From: Selenomonadaceae bacterium
Lineage (GTDB): Bacteria > Bacillota > Negativicutes > Selenomonadales > Selenomonadaceae
Direction: 5' to 3'
Assembly: GCA_017427545.1 (NCBI GenBank)
Contig: JAFRSO010000015.1
Span: 1 to 64,000 of the forward strand
DNA: 64,000 nucleotides
The notes beneath the pieces are model-generated. The model was not told the origin of the DNA and ran no database searches. It saw only the letters and a program-made list of their open reading frames with translations. Positions 26,159 through 35,709 of the stretch are shown one piece after another. A program made the translations under genes and the position numbers. Each line of letters opens with the position of its first letter. The first letter of the stretch is position 1.

Positions 26159-27717
26159 TCAATCCGACATTCAAACATGCGGTGCCACGGATTTGACACG
26201 GTAAAATTCGTCCACTGCGGGAAATTTTTCTTGGCGAACTCCTGCATAAATTTATTTTCAAGCGGAACAACTTCAGCCTCTTGCTCGCCGAGATTCAAGA
26301 AAATTTGATAGCTGTTCGGATACTTCGTGAGGTAGTCGGCAATTTGCGTGCGGACGTTGGCTTGATAAGCCCAATCGTCAAGGTAGCGCGTTGCAAGGAG
26401 CCTGTCAATCGATTGACGGTTCATTTTTCTTGCCAAAATGCCGGTAGCGATTGCAAAGCCCGAAGTATTCGTTGCGGTATTCCAGCCGCCGTAAGATTGC
26501 AACTTGAACAGCAAATTTTTATCGCGGAGTTGCGCCATCAAAAAATTATCGGCACCATTCGCGCAAATAATATCGGCGACACCGACAGGCAGATTTTGAT
26601 TGACGGCATCTTCAACTATCGCGGAAAAATTTTTGGCGTTGCGGGCGAAATATTTTTCCTGACGTTTGGTTAAAACTTGCGGCGGGCAAGAATTGTGAAT
26701 TTCAAAAGTTTTGCCCTTAGGGTCGGTGTTGACGTACAGGACAAAATCAGCGCGTTTGGGATTGGGAACGAACATTGCGCCGGCAATTAAAATTTCATTG
26801 CGGATAGAGTTGCCAATTTGCTCGTCGGAATAACTCGGAACGGTTTTTGCACCGACGCCGCGATTAAATTGGACGTTGACGAACGGGAGAGTTCCCGACA
26901 AATCATTGACGGCGCGTGTCAAAAGCAACATGGCGTATTCGTCAATGCCGGCTTGAGATTGAGCTTTGGTCTTCGGAATATTTTTCATGTATTCGAGGAG
27001 CTGACGATTTTCGCGGTGAGTTTGACTTAGCGGGGCGTTATCGTCGCGGCCAATGATAAAATAATTTATTACACCGTCGGCGGTCATGTCCAAAAGTTTT
27101 TTCGTGGCAGAAAGATTTTTCGCGCGGCGAGCAAACCAATCGTCCAAAATTTCGTCGGGAATAGCTTTTTCGAGTTCGGCGAGATATTTTTTCTCCGCGC
27201 CGCTGAGCTTAGAAATTTCCTGCTTATCCAAAAGCCCCGTCAGCTGAAAAATCTGCGTACCGTATTGCCCGTAATAATCAGGCTCTTCACGATCACCGGG
27301 CGTACCGAAATACGGCGTCCTCATCAGCGACCCGAACAGATATAAATTGAGATTCGGATTTTTTTCGCGGAGGGTTTTGAAATTTTCAACGCGGGCATGA
27401 AGCGTTTCGATGGGAATTTCATGACTTCGCGAGGGAATCAATCCGCCGTAAAGCAAGGCGTCCGAAGCTACAACTGCGGCATCGACGGCGGGTGCATTTT
27501 CGTAAAACCATGGCCAAAGTTTATCAGGCTGTGTCAAAAATTCGAGTGGCGGAGAAATTATTTCATAGCCGAGTTGGGCGACGACATCTGCAGGCTGTTG
27601 ACATGCGACGGGTCTATCGTCGTGCGGTATGAATAAAATTTTTTCGGCGTAAACGCTTGGCATGAGTAAAAAAATTGCGGCGAGTGTCAAGAAGAATTTC
27701 TTCAGTATAAAAATCAC
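26146..27717 (-). CDS. DUF4127-family exported protein
   Basis: About 523 aa with a signal peptide (FFLTLAAIFLLMPSVYAEK). It has IPHDDRPVACQQPADVVAQLG near residue 30, DALLYGGLIPSR near 86 and GRDDNAPLSQTHRE near 223, as in DUF4127 proteins, whose function is not established. The start is uncertain: a GTG at 27717 lies inside a GAGGAGTG sequence, and a CTG at 27705 would be better spaced from it. The C-terminus is set by a repeat tract. Confidence 0.82.
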   Translation of the reverse strand: MIFILKKFFLTLAAIFLLMPSVYAEKILFIPHDDRPVACQQPADVVAQLGYEIISPPLEFLTQPDKLWPWFYENAPAVDAAVVASDALLYGGLIPSRSHEIPIETLHARVENFKTLREKNPNLNLYLFGSLMRTPYFGTPGDREEPDYYGQYGTQIFQLTGLLDKQEISKLSGAEKKYLAELEKAIPDEILDDWFARRAKNLSATKKLLDMTADGVINYFIIGRDDNAPLSQTHRENRQLLEYMKNIPKTKAQSQAGIDEYAMLLLTRAVNDLSGTLPFVNVQFNRGVGAKTVPSYSDEQIGNSIRNEILIAGAMFVPNPKRADFVLYVNTDPKGKTFEIHNSCPPQVLTKRQEKYFARNAKNFSAIVEDAVNQNLPVGVADIICANGADNFLMAQLRDKNLLFKLQSYGGWNTATNTSGFAIATGILARKMNRQSIDRLLATRYLDDWAYQANVRTQIADYLTKYPNSYQIFLNLGEQEAEVVPLENKFMQEFAKKNFPQWTNFTVSNPWHRMFECRIDFRN

Positions 27718-27743
27718 TCCTCAAAAAATTTTTCGGGGAAGCT

Positions 27744-28013
27744 TTAAATTTTGTGCATGACATCGAAAATATCTTGGTGTTGAGTTTTAATTTCGACGCC
27801 GATAGCTTCGCCCTGCTCACGGAGTTTTTGTTGAAGGTCGACGAGCCGAATTTTACTTTCCGACGCTTCGGCAAAGAGAATCATGTTAAAAAATCCGTCC
27901 AAAATATTTTGATTGATGCTCAAAATGTTGACGTTGTTATCGGCGAGAATTTTTGTCACGGCGGCGATAATCCCGACGCGATCTTTGCCGACGACTGTCA
28001 CAATCAATTTCAT
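27744..28013 (-). CDS. ACT-domain protein, UPF0237 type
   Basis: An 89-aa single ACT domain: IVTVVGKDRVGIIAAVTKIL at the start, then NVNILSINQNIL. Such stand-alone domains bind amino acids or similar ligands and are often called UPF0237; a precise role is not known. ATG start with GGAGGTGATATT upstream. Confidence 0.92.
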   Translation of the reverse strand: MKLIVTVVGKDRVGIIAAVTKILADNNVNILSINQNILDGFFNMILFAEASESKIRLVDLQQKLREQGEAIGVEIKTQHQDIFDVMHKI

Positions 28014-28024
28014 AATATCACCTC

Positions 28025-28082
28025 CTTAGGTACTAGAATTAGGTACTAGAACTAGGGATTTTAACTCCTAACTCCTAACTAA
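28025..28082. repeat. CTAGAAT / CTAACTC tandem-repeat tract
   Basis: TAGGTACTAGAATTAGGTAC units pass into two CTAACTC heptads between the ACT gene and sigH. Confidence 0.88.
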
Positions 28083-28104
28083 AGAAGACGCCCTTAGCGG
28101 ACGC

Positions 28105-28857
28105 CTAACTGTTCGGTTTTAATGGGGCGGTTGGTTTCATGTGGCGGTCAAGAGTGGACAGTCCGCGATAAACCGTCCCAATATCGATTGATTCGCCGCG
28201 GCTGGCAACGTAACGTTCAAGCTTGCGTTTAACTCGTTGGAGCGCGTTATCGATTGACTTGACGTGACGATTCAAACTCACGGCGATTTCCTGATAAGAT
28301 TTTCCGTCGAGATAAGCCATTAAAACTTGCCATTCAAGCTCGCTTAGAATTTCGGACATTTTCTTTTCGATGGCTAAAAATTCTTCGCGGCTGATGATAA
28401 GTTCTTCGGGGTCGGCAACTTTCACGCCGCTGATAACGTCCAAAAGCGTGCGGTCTGAATCTTCGTCGTAAATCGGTTTGTTCAGCGAAATGTAAGAATT
28501 CAACGGGATATGTTTTTGACGCGTCGCGGTTTTAATCGCCGTGATAATTTGGCGGGTAACACAAAGTTCGGCGAAGGCGTGGAAACTCGACAGCTTGTCA
28601 CTCTTGAAGTCACGCACCGCCTTATAAAAACCAATCATGCCCTCTTGGATGATGTCTTCCCTGTCCGCGCCGATTAAAAAATATGAACGCGCCTTTGCCC
28701 GAACAAAACTCCTGTAGCGGTGAATCAGATAATCCATTGCAGAATTATTGTTTTTTTCCTTTATCTCGACGATAAGTTCCTCGTCGGTGAGCGTTTCATA
28801 TTTGGCGTACTCGTCAGCGATTTCATTTTCAAAAGAGTTTTCAGCGTTCGATTTCAT
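28105..28857 (-). CDS. sigH: RNA polymerase sigma factor SigH
   Basis: A 250-aa sigma-70 family protein of the SigH/Spo0H group. Region 2 has DYLIHRYRSFVRAKARSYF and GADREDIIQEGMIGFYKAVRDF near residue 62. Region 4 has LSELEWQVLMAYLDGKSYQEIA near 170. The C-terminal tail after residue 215 is longer than usual. SigH also occurs in non-sporulating Negativicutes, so this does not prove sporulation. Confidence 0.93.
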   Translation of the reverse strand: MKSNAENSFENEIADEYAKYETLTDEELIVEIKEKNNNSAMDYLIHRYRSFVRAKARSYFLIGADREDIIQEGMIGFYKAVRDFKSDKLSSFHAFAELCVTRQIITAIKTATRQKHIPLNSYISLNKPIYDEDSDRTLLDVISGVKVADPEELIISREEFLAIEKKMSEILSELEWQVLMAYLDGKSYQEIAVSLNRHVKSIDNALQRVKRKLERYVASRGESIDIGTVYRGLSTLDRHMKPTAPLKPNS

Positions 28858-28884
28858 TTCACGTCCTCCAATTTTTACGCGCTG

Positions 28885-28913
28885 ATTATATCGCGCCGAT
28901 TATTTTAAGTCAA
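28885..28913 (-). promoter_or_regulatory. promoter of sigH
   Basis: Minus strand TTGACT, 17 bp, TATAAT, about 27 bp before the sigH start. Confidence 0.75.
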
Positions 28914-28996
28914 ATTTTTTCGGCACAAAGTAGGGATTATTGCGTATCAAGTAGAATAAGAATTTTTTTATGATTAGCAGGTTGGAGGGAAAATTT

Positions 28997-29554
28997 TTGG
29001 GCAAGATAATTTTGGTGACGGGCGGGGCGCGCAGCGGTAAAAGTTCATTTGCCGAAAAACTCGCGCTCAAAATCGGCAACGGTCAGGCGGCTTACATTGC
29101 CACCGCTCAAATTTTTGATGACGAAATGAATTTTCGCGTCAAGCTTCATCAATCGCGGCGTGGTGATAATTGGCGGACGTTCGAAGCTCCTTTTGTGGCG
29201 GAAGAAAAAATTTCCGAGGCCGGTAAAAATTTTAACGCGATTCTATTCGACTGCGTGACGATTTATATCAGCAATTTTCTTTGCGCGGCCGAACTTGACG
29301 ACGAAAAATTTTTATACGACAAGCTGCGCGAGATGATTCAAAAAATAATCGACGCGGCATTGAACGTTGACGCCGTGACGATTTTTGTAACCAACGAGGT
29401 CGGCGGCGGCATTGTTCCCGAAAATAAATTGGCGCGACGTTTCAGAGACTTGGCGGGGCTTGCCAATCAAATGCTGGCCGCTCATGCCGAAAAAGTTTTC
29501 TTGACGGTCGCGGGGCTTGCTGTCGACGTGAAAAAATTGGAGGAAAAATTATGA
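28997..29554 (+). CDS. cobU: adenosylcobinamide kinase / guanylyltransferase
   Basis: Phosphorylates adenosylcobinamide and adds GMP in late cobalamin assembly. The 185-aa protein has the P-loop VTGGARSGKSSFAEKLAL at the start, the catalytic-His region RRGDNWRTFEAP near residue 60, and TNEVGGGIVPENKLARRFRD near 130. A TTG at 28997 after GGAGGG is preferred to ATG at 28970, and gives the expected N-terminus. The next gene overlaps by 4 bp. Confidence 0.94.
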   Translation: MGKIILVTGGARSGKSSFAEKLALKIGNGQAAYIATAQIFDDEMNFRVKLHQSRRGDNWRTFEAPFVAEEKISEAGKNFNAILFDCVTIYISNFLCAAELDDEKFLYDKLREMIQKIIDAALNVDAVTIFVTNEVGGGIVPENKLARRFRDLAGLANQMLAAHAEKVFLTVAGLAVDVKKLEEKL

Positions 29555-30051
29555 CTGTTGAACTTGTCCCGACGATTGACAGGGAAAATTTTATCGTGAA
29601 CATTCAGGCGGCGTTTAAAAAGGCTGTTGTCGAAGAATTCGGCGACGACGGCAAGGAAGTTATCCCCCGCGAAGATGTGGAGAATTCTTTTGTTGCGGAG
29701 GGCGCGAAAATTTTTGACATAATCAACGGCGGGGAAATTGTCGGCGGCGCAATCGTCGTGATTCGTCCGAACAATCATAACGAGTTGTTGCTGTTTTATG
29801 TCAACGTCGATTGTCACGGCAAGGGAATTGGTACGGCGGCTTGGCGGGAGATTGAAAAACTTTTTCCCGAAACAAAAATTTGGGAGACTGTCACGCCGTA
29901 TTTCGAGAAGCGCAATTTGCATTTTTATATCAACAAGTGCGGCTTTCATGCGGTCGAGTTTTTCAATCCTCACCACAAAGATCCGCACGAGGTTGACGAG
30001 GATTTTTCGGGCGGCGAATATGCTTTCAAGTTTGAAAAGGTGATGCGTTAA
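29551..30051 (+). CDS. GNAT-family N-acetyltransferase
   Basis: A 166-aa acetyltransferase-fold protein. The acetyl-CoA loop is DCHGKGIGTAAWREIEKLF near residue 90, with a beta-bulge strand LLFYVNV before it and NLHFYINKCGFHAVEFFNP after it. Substrate unknown. It overlaps cobU by 4 bp and cobQ by 1 bp, so it is co-transcribed with cobalamin genes, but a role in that pathway is only guessed. Confidence 0.88.
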   Translation: MTVELVPTIDRENFIVNIQAAFKKAVVEEFGDDGKEVIPREDVENSFVAEGAKIFDIINGGEIVGGAIVVIRPNNHNELLLFYVNVDCHGKGIGTAAWREIEKLFPETKIWETVTPYFEKRNLHFYINKCGFHAVEFFNPHHKDPHEVDEDFSGGEYAFKFEKVMR

Positions 30052-31502
30052 TGGCAAAATATTTGATGTTTCAGGGGACAAGCTCACATGTCGGCAAGAG
30101 CATTTTGACAACGGCACTTTGCAGAAATTTTTTCCGCGAAGGTCGACGCGTGGCACCGTTCAAGGCACAAAACATGGCGTTAAATTCATTCGTGACGGCG
30201 GACGGTTTGGAAATGGGACGCGCTCAAGTAGCTCAAGCGGAGGCCGCAAATTTGTTGCCGCGCGTGGAAATGAATCCGGTTTTGCTCAAGCCGACGGGCA
30301 ATCAAACTTCGCAAGTCATCATCAACGGCAAGGCGGTAGGCGTCATGAGTGCGGCGGCTTATCATCAAGGCTACTCGCTCAAGGCCTTTGAGGCAGTCAA
30401 GGCGGCTCTCCAAAAACTTTCCGCCGAATTCGACACGCTCATAATCGAAGGCGCAGGTTCGCCCGCTGAAGTCAATCTCAAGGCCAACGATATCGTCAAC
30501 ATGCGCGTCGCGAAATATTTAAATGCGCCGGTGATTTTGGTTGCCGATATTGACCGCGGCGGAGCTTTGGCATCATTGGTCGGGACGCTTGAACTTTTGG
30601 ACGACGATGAACGCGATTTGGTTAAAGGTTTCGTCATCAATAAATTTCGCGGCGACGTGAATTTACTTTTGCCGGCCGTAGATTTTTTGGAGCGGAAAAC
30701 TTCAAAGCCCGTCCTCGGAATTGTACCGTTTATTGAAAAGCTCGGCATTGATGATGAGGACAGCGTTTCACTCGACGACAAAATTTCTTCGGGCGGTGAA
30801 GTTAATATCGCGGTCGTGAGGCTCGGCAAACTCTCGAACTTCACGGACTTTGACAGTTTGGCGGGTGAGGTTGATGTTAATCTTTTTTACGCCACGACTC
30901 CCGCCGAACTCGATATTGCGGACGTGATTATTTTGCCGGGCAGCAAGAATACTTCCGAAGATTTACTTGCCTTGCAGACGAATCACTTTGCCGAAAAAAT
31001 TTTGCAACGTTCAGCTCAAGGCGCGGCGATTGTCGGGATATGCGGCGGATTTCAAATGCTCGGCGGAAAAATTTTCGACCCGCTCAAGACTGAATCGAAT
31101 CACGCTGAACTTGACGGCTTGAAACTCCTGCCGATTGAAACGACTTTCACCGCCGAAAAATTTACTCGACAAGTCACGCTTCCCGAAATTGATTTTGAAT
31201 TTTTGGACAGCCGAATCGTCAGCAAAAATCTTGACGGCTACGAAATTCATGCGGGCGAATCAAATTTGCACGGCCGGAAAATTATTTCGGCGGGAAATGT
31301 TTTCGGCACCTACGTCCACGGCATTTTTGATAACGATGACTTCCGCCGCAAATTTCTCAACGCCGTCCGCCTGAAGAAAAATCTTGCGCCGCTAACCTCA
31401 ACGCGCAATGTTCGTGCGGAGAAGCAAAAAAATTATGACCGCCTCGCCAAAATCGTCCGCGAAAATTTGAACATGAGCTTGCTGGAAAAAATCATGGCGT
31501 GA
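30051..31502 (+). CDS. cobQ: cobyric acid synthase
   Basis: Amidates adenosylcobyrinic acid diamide at four side chains using glutamine and ATP. The 483-aa protein has the ATP-binding start FQGTSSHVGKSILTTALCR, QNMALNSFVT, and EGAGSPAEVNL. A C-terminal glutaminase-like domain has the catalytic Cys in GICGGFQMLGG near residue 330 and His in YVHGIFD near 423. Third gene of the cobU run, ended by a bidirectional terminator. Confidence 0.96.
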   Translation: MAKYLMFQGTSSHVGKSILTTALCRNFFREGRRVAPFKAQNMALNSFVTADGLEMGRAQVAQAEAANLLPRVEMNPVLLKPTGNQTSQVIINGKAVGVMSAAAYHQGYSLKAFEAVKAALQKLSAEFDTLIIEGAGSPAEVNLKANDIVNMRVAKYLNAPVILVADIDRGGALASLVGTLELLDDDERDLVKGFVINKFRGDVNLLLPAVDFLERKTSKPVLGIVPFIEKLGIDDEDSVSLDDKISSGGEVNIAVVRLGKLSNFTDFDSLAGEVDVNLFYATTPAELDIADVIILPGSKNTSEDLLALQTNHFAEKILQRSAQGAAIVGICGGFQMLGGKIFDPLKTESNHAELDGLKLLPIETTFTAEKFTRQVTLPEIDFEFLDSRIVSKNLDGYEIHAGESNLHGRKIISAGNVFGTYVHGIFDNDDFRRKFLNAVRLKKNLAPLTSTRNVRAEKQKNYDRLAKIVRENLNMSLLEKIMA

Positions 31503-31515
31503 AAAATTTGCAACG

Positions 31516-31550
31516 AAAAATCCTCCACTCAATCGGGCGGAGGACTTTTT
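31516..31550. terminator. bidirectional terminator between cobQ and rnj
   Basis: TCCTCC pairs with GGAGGA; A residues precede and T residues follow the stem, so it can end transcription from either side. Confidence 0.82.
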
Positions 31551-31552
31551 GT

Positions 31553-33226
31553 TCAGACTTCGACGATAATCGGCAAAATCATCGGACGACGGCGCGTTCT
31601 CTCGAAGAGAAATTGTGCCAGCGCGTCGCGAATGTTAAGTTTAATCGTCATCCAATCGGTAACTTGATCATCTCTGCAGCGTCGGAGAACGTGGAAAACG
31701 CGACTCCTTGCATCGTCCATGAGTTGTTCAGATTCACGAACATAAACGAAGCCGCGTGAAACAATATCGGGGCCGGAAATGATTTTGCCCGAAGCCCGAT
31801 TCATTGTCACGACTACGATTAAAATTCCGTCCTGTGAAAGTTGGCGGCGGTCGCGCAGAACGATATTGCCCACGTCGCCGACGCCCAATCCGTCAACCAT
31901 AATCACGCCGGAATTGACATGCCCCGCGATTTTGCCACTGTCGCGAGTGAGTTCAATGACCGCGCCGTTTTCGCCGACCAAAATATTTTCACGGTTCATG
32001 CCCATTTCCTCGGCAAGTTTGGCGTGTGCAAAAAGATGATGAATTTCGCCGTGAACGGGCATAAAAAATTTCGGCTTAACCAGATTGTGAATCAAGCGCA
32101 ATTCGTCGCGGGAGGCGTGTCCCGAAACGTGAATACCTTCTTCGCGGCGGTGAACGACATTTGCTCCGAGCCGCAAAAGATTATCGACGGTTTTGGCGAC
32201 GAGTTTTTCATTGCCGGGAATAGGCGTGGCGGAAATAATTACGGTGTCGCCGGGGATAACGTCAACCTGCCTGTGATCACTCATGGCCATACGAGTCAAC
32301 GCGCTCATCGGCTCACCTTGACTGCCGGTCGTCACGATTACGATTTTATTCGCGGGATAATTTCTGATGTCCTCAATGTCAATGATAGTACCTTCGGGCG
32401 CGTGAAGATATCCAAGCTCAAGGCTCGTTGCGACGACGTTTACCATGCTGCGTCCCAAAATCGCCACGCGTCGACGGTATCGAATTGCCGTATCAATCGC
32501 CTGCTGAATTCTGTGGACGTTCGATGAAAAAGTTGCAACGATGATTCTTCCCGGCGCACTTTGAAAAACTCGATTGAATGCCGCGCCGACAGTCCGTTCA
32601 CTTGGCGTATGACCTTCCTTTTCGGAGTTGGTTGAATCCGCCATTAAAAGCAGAACTCCACGCGCTCCCAAATCTGCGAAGCGTCGAAAATCCGTCATCT
32701 TGCCATCAATCGGCGTGTAATCAAGTTTAAAGTCGCCGGTGTGAACAATCATTCCGACGGGTGTTTTAATCGACAGTCCGACCGAATCGGGGATTGAGTG
32801 ATTGACGCGAATAAATCCGACGCTGAAACAGCCGATCATAACAATTTCGCCGCTCGATACCGCACGCAGATTTTTGCACTCAACGCCGTCCTCTTTAAGC
32901 CGCCCCGATAAAATTCCCAGAGTCAATTTCGTGCCGTAAACGGGAACGGTGAGTTTCTTCAAAATGTAAGGCAATGCTCCAATATGATCTTCGTGGCCGT
33001 GCGTGAGGATTATTGCCTTGAGGCAGCTTTTATTTTCCATGACGTAGGAAATATCCGGAATAACGAGGTCGATGCCGAGCATATCATTTTCGGGGAACAT
33101 CAACCCCGCGTCAATCATAATCATTTCATCGCCGTAGCGGATTATCGTCATATTCTTGCCGATTTCACCAAGTCCGCCCAGTGGAATAATTTTTAGTTTA
33201 TTATCGCCTCTTTGGTCACTTCTCAA
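31553..33226 (-). CDS. rnj: ribonuclease J
   Basis: A metallo-beta-lactamase / beta-CASP ribonuclease with 5'-3' exonuclease and endonuclease activity. The 557-aa protein has LGGLGEIGKNMTII, the metal motif LTHGHEDHIGALPY near residue 77, VGMIVHTGDFKLD near 167, and the beta-CASP motifs TGSQGEPMSALTRM and SGHASRDELRLIHNL. TTG start after AAGGAGGAG. It converges on cobQ. Confidence 0.96.
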   Translation of the reverse strand: MRSDQRGDNKLKIIPLGGLGEIGKNMTIIRYGDEMIMIDAGLMFPENDMLGIDLVIPDISYVMENKSCLKAIILTHGHEDHIGALPYILKKLTVPVYGTKLTLGILSGRLKEDGVECKNLRAVSSGEIVMIGCFSVGFIRVNHSIPDSVGLSIKTPVGMIVHTGDFKLDYTPIDGKMTDFRRFADLGARGVLLLMADSTNSEKEGHTPSERTVGAAFNRVFQSAPGRIIVATFSSNVHRIQQAIDTAIRYRRRVAILGRSMVNVVATSLELGYLHAPEGTIIDIEDIRNYPANKIVIVTTGSQGEPMSALTRMAMSDHRQVDVIPGDTVIISATPIPGNEKLVAKTVDNLLRLGANVVHRREEGIHVSGHASRDELRLIHNLVKPKFFMPVHGEIHHLFAHAKLAEEMGMNRENILVGENGAVIELTRDSGKIAGHVNSGVIMVDGLGVGDVGNIVLRDRRQLSQDGILIVVVTMNRASGKIISGPDIVSRGFVYVRESEQLMDDARSRVFHVLRRCRDDQVTDWMTIKLNIRDALAQFLFERTRRRPMILPIIVEV

Positions 33227-33246
33227 ATAGAACTCCTCCTTTTAAT

Positions 33247-33310
33247 CAGTTAGGAGTTAGGAGGTAGGAGTTAGGAGTTTAAATTCTAACAGCTAACAGC
33301 TAACAGCTTA
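33247..33310. repeat. TTAGGAG / CTAACAG tandem-repeat tract
   Basis: Four TTAGGAG-type heptads followed, after a short break, by four CTAACAG heptads, upstream of rnj. The remaining gap 33310-33413 is AT-rich with no gene seen. Confidence 0.9.
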
Positions 33311-33413
33311 TTTCCGTACTCTCAACGCTTAGCGCATTTTATCAAATCGGCAAGGGCAATGCAATTTTAATTTTGATTATGATATAATTAGCGGCGTCGT
33401 TTATCTACTTTGT

Positions 33414-33534
33414 GTTTATTGAACTACTTTTTCTTTGAGCGTCCAAAGAAAAAGTAGCAAAAAGAAAGGACGTTTTGCCGCTAACGACGCTTCCTGCGTC
33501 GTGGTCGCGGCGGCCGTCATCCTTGACGGCCTCT
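33414..33534 (-). repeat. composite palindromic repeat, copy B
   Basis: Reverse complement of copy A at 17611-17785, without the internal block of about 55 bp. Retains the CTACTTTTTCTTTG hairpin, the ACGACGC/GCGTCGT stem, and a perfect GGCCGTCA/TGACGGCC stem. Confidence 0.88.
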
Positions 33535-33586
33535 AAGTTCGTGACGAAATTAACGATAATTTTCACAACGAGTTAATTAATACGCA

Positions 33587-33615
33587 TTGATATTTGGCGC
33601 GATAAAAATTATAAT
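33587..33615 (+). promoter_or_regulatory. promoter of the glycan gene run
   Basis: TTGATA, 17 bp, TATAAT, about 20 bp before the DUF535 gene start. Confidence 0.75.
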
Positions 33616-33636
33616 CGGCTCGAAGGAGAAAATTTT

Positions 33637-34572
33637 ATGAGCAACTTCATTGAGCTTGGAAAAAAAATTTACGACTTGAATAATCCTCGTGAGGCGCATC
33701 GATTTGCAGTTTTCGTGGCCAGATGTTGTCTTCACCCGCAACGCATGAATCGCCTTGAAAAATTTTTTGAGCAGTCAGAGCTGATGAAAAAAATTGCGCA
33801 AGGTTATCCGTTCGTCTATGAACAGGCGACGCGATCATTTTTCTATCATCGGTCGACATTTGAGGAGCGGGCGCGGCTCATCGAAGAGAACATGAAATTT
33901 TTGGCGGAGCGTTTCAACGAAGATTTCATGCTGAAAATTTATGGCGATAAAAAAATTGAACTCTGGCGCATGGCTTTGGACGAAACGTTAGGTGAAATGA
34001 ATTTGGTTTTATGCGCCGAACCCGGTCAACGTAAGGAAGGTTTAGCGGCGGTGATGTTCAATTTGCCCGACGAAGTGCCCGTATATCAAATTTTGTTTTG
34101 GATTGCGCGGGACGAAATTATTAATCGTGACGGGGCGTGGGCAATGTGGATTGGCGCAATGCAAGGCCCAAATGTCGACGACGCAAAAGATTTGGTCAAG
34201 CGCATAACCAAAAAATGTCACGCCTACCGCACGAAAAATTTAATCCTCTACGCCGCGCAATCAGTTGCACGTTCAATCGGCGTGAAGAAAATTTTTGCCG
34301 TCACGAACGAGGGATATTACGCCAACAATCACGTCCGCCAAGACAGGAAGCTCAAAACTTCGTTCAGCGATTTTTGGACAGAAGCCGGCGGCACTCCAAC
34401 GAATGATAAAAGATTTTTTGAGTTGCCGCTGATTGAAACGCGCAAGACCGTCGAAGAAATTCCGTCACATAAGCGGGCGCAATATCGGCGGCGATTTGCA
34501 TTGCTTGACGAGTTGGACGCGGCGATTTTTGAAACGTTGCGGGGGTTTGAAAATGCGACTGGCAATATTTGA
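33637..34572 (+). CDS. DUF535 (VirK/YbjX-type) protein
   Basis: A 311-aa protein. It has the family stretches WIGAMQGPNVDDAKDLVKRITKKCH near residue 170, NLILYAAQSVARSIGVKKIFAVTNEG near 200, and FSDFWTEAGGTP near 245. VirK/YbjX proteins are linked to outer-membrane or LPS changes in enteric bacteria; the biochemical activity is unknown. First gene of a run of glycosyltransferases, overlapping the next by 20 bp. Contact with lipid A or LPS core is plausible from context. Confidence 0.85.
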   Translation: MSNFIELGKKIYDLNNPREAHRFAVFVARCCLHPQRMNRLEKFFEQSELMKKIAQGYPFVYEQATRSFFYHRSTFEERARLIEENMKFLAERFNEDFMLKIYGDKKIELWRMALDETLGEMNLVLCAEPGQRKEGLAAVMFNLPDEVPVYQILFWIARDEIINRDGAWAMWIGAMQGPNVDDAKDLVKRITKKCHAYRTKNLILYAAQSVARSIGVKKIFAVTNEGYYANNHVRQDRKLKTSFSDFWTEAGGTPTNDKRFFELPLIETRKTVEEIPSHKRAQYRRRFALLDELDAAIFETLRGFENATGNI

Positions 34573-35686
34573 AAACATAATGACGCCCGGCGGTCACGAG
34601 GTCGAGTTTGACAGAATTTTGGTTGAGGAATTTCGCGCACTCGGTCACGAGGTCGAGTTTTACGTCCCGGAAAATTTTTCGTTCCAATTCGATTATCAAA
34701 CGCCCGTCAATCGGCTCAAAGGTGACGCGGTGACTTACACAAATTCGCGCGGGCTGAAGAAAATTTTTGCGGCGGCGAAGCGTGAAATAAATCGGCAGCG
34801 GTGGTACAGTCAACTTTTCGAGGCGCAAAAAAATTTCGACGCGCTGATTGTCCCGACATCAACTTACAGATATTTGCGGGCATTGAATCACAGCGCGCTC
34901 AAAAAAATTTCCGTGCCGATGATTTTCATTTTACACGGCATAAATCCCGCCGAGGCTCCGAAATTTTTGGCGGCGGCAGAAAAATTCACGTCGAACAAAA
35001 ATATCAAACCGGTCGTGCTGACATTCACGGACAACATTTTTGGTGAGCGACGTGAAAATATTTTCACAATCTACCCGCCGACTTACACCGCACGAGATTT
35101 AAAAGTTGAGCCGAAAATTTCTGCGGCGGGCGAAGTCTTGAAGGTTGGATTTTTCGGGCAATATCGACGTGAAAAAAATTTGCGCGGACTGCTGGAGGTT
35201 TTCTTGAAGGGCAATTATACGCGGCGGGTTGAATTGCAAGTGCAAGGTTCGACAATGCACGCGGAGGATTCGGACGACTTCGAGGAAATTATCCGACAAT
35301 ATCGCGGGGACGAGCGGTTGAGTTTTTTGCACAAGGGCTTAATCGGTGCGGAGTGGCAGCGGGCGATTTTGAGTGTCGACGCGCTGTTGATGCCGTATTC
35401 CGCGCCGCGTTACAAATATCATTGGGGCGGAATGCTTTTCACGGCGATAGGTTTCGGCAAGCCGGTTGTGGCAAGTGACGATATGAATCCTGAAGTTTTT
35501 GAGCTTTATCGCGTCGGTGAAACTTTCGAGAGCGGAAATGTTGACGCCCTGGCTAATGTGCTGGTTAATTTTATTAACGACTTCGACAAAAATTTTCCGA
35601 CGTACTCAAAAAATCTCAAGGCGGCGGGAGAAGATTTTTCCCCCGTGAATTTTGCTCGGCGGCTTGAAAAAATTATAAGAGGCTGA
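34553..35686 (+). CDS. GT4-type glycosyltransferase
   Basis: A 377-aa two-domain protein, N-terminus MRLAIFENIMTPGGHEVEF. The C-terminal nucleotide-sugar domain has KVGFFGQYRREKNLRGLLEVFL near residue 195, then LMPYSAPRYKYHWGGMLFTAIGFGKPVVASDD, a GT-B signature with the acidic residue replaced by a YHWGG context. Sugar and acceptor unknown; LPS or cell-surface glycan likely by context. ATG at 34553 inside the DUF535 gene. Confidence 0.82.
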   Translation: MRLAIFENIMTPGGHEVEFDRILVEEFRALGHEVEFYVPENFSFQFDYQTPVNRLKGDAVTYTNSRGLKKIFAAAKREINRQRWYSQLFEAQKNFDALIVPTSTYRYLRALNHSALKKISVPMIFILHGINPAEAPKFLAAAEKFTSNKNIKPVVLTFTDNIFGERRENIFTIYPPTYTARDLKVEPKISAAGEVLKVGFFGQYRREKNLRGLLEVFLKGNYTRRVELQVQGSTMHAEDSDDFEEIIRQYRGDERLSFLHKGLIGAEWQRAILSVDALLMPYSAPRYKYHWGGMLFTAIGFGKPVVASDDMNPEVFELYRVGETFESGNVDALANVLVNFINDFDKNFPTYSKNLKAAGEDFSPVNFARRLEKIIRG

Positions 35687-35709
35687 ATTATGGGAAGGGT
35701 GAAATATTT

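Noticed and set aside
28858-28996. Possible cobalamin riboswitch before cobU.
   Set aside because: Only about 140 bp separate sigH and cobU, part of it the sigH promoter, and no B12-box-like sequence was seen.
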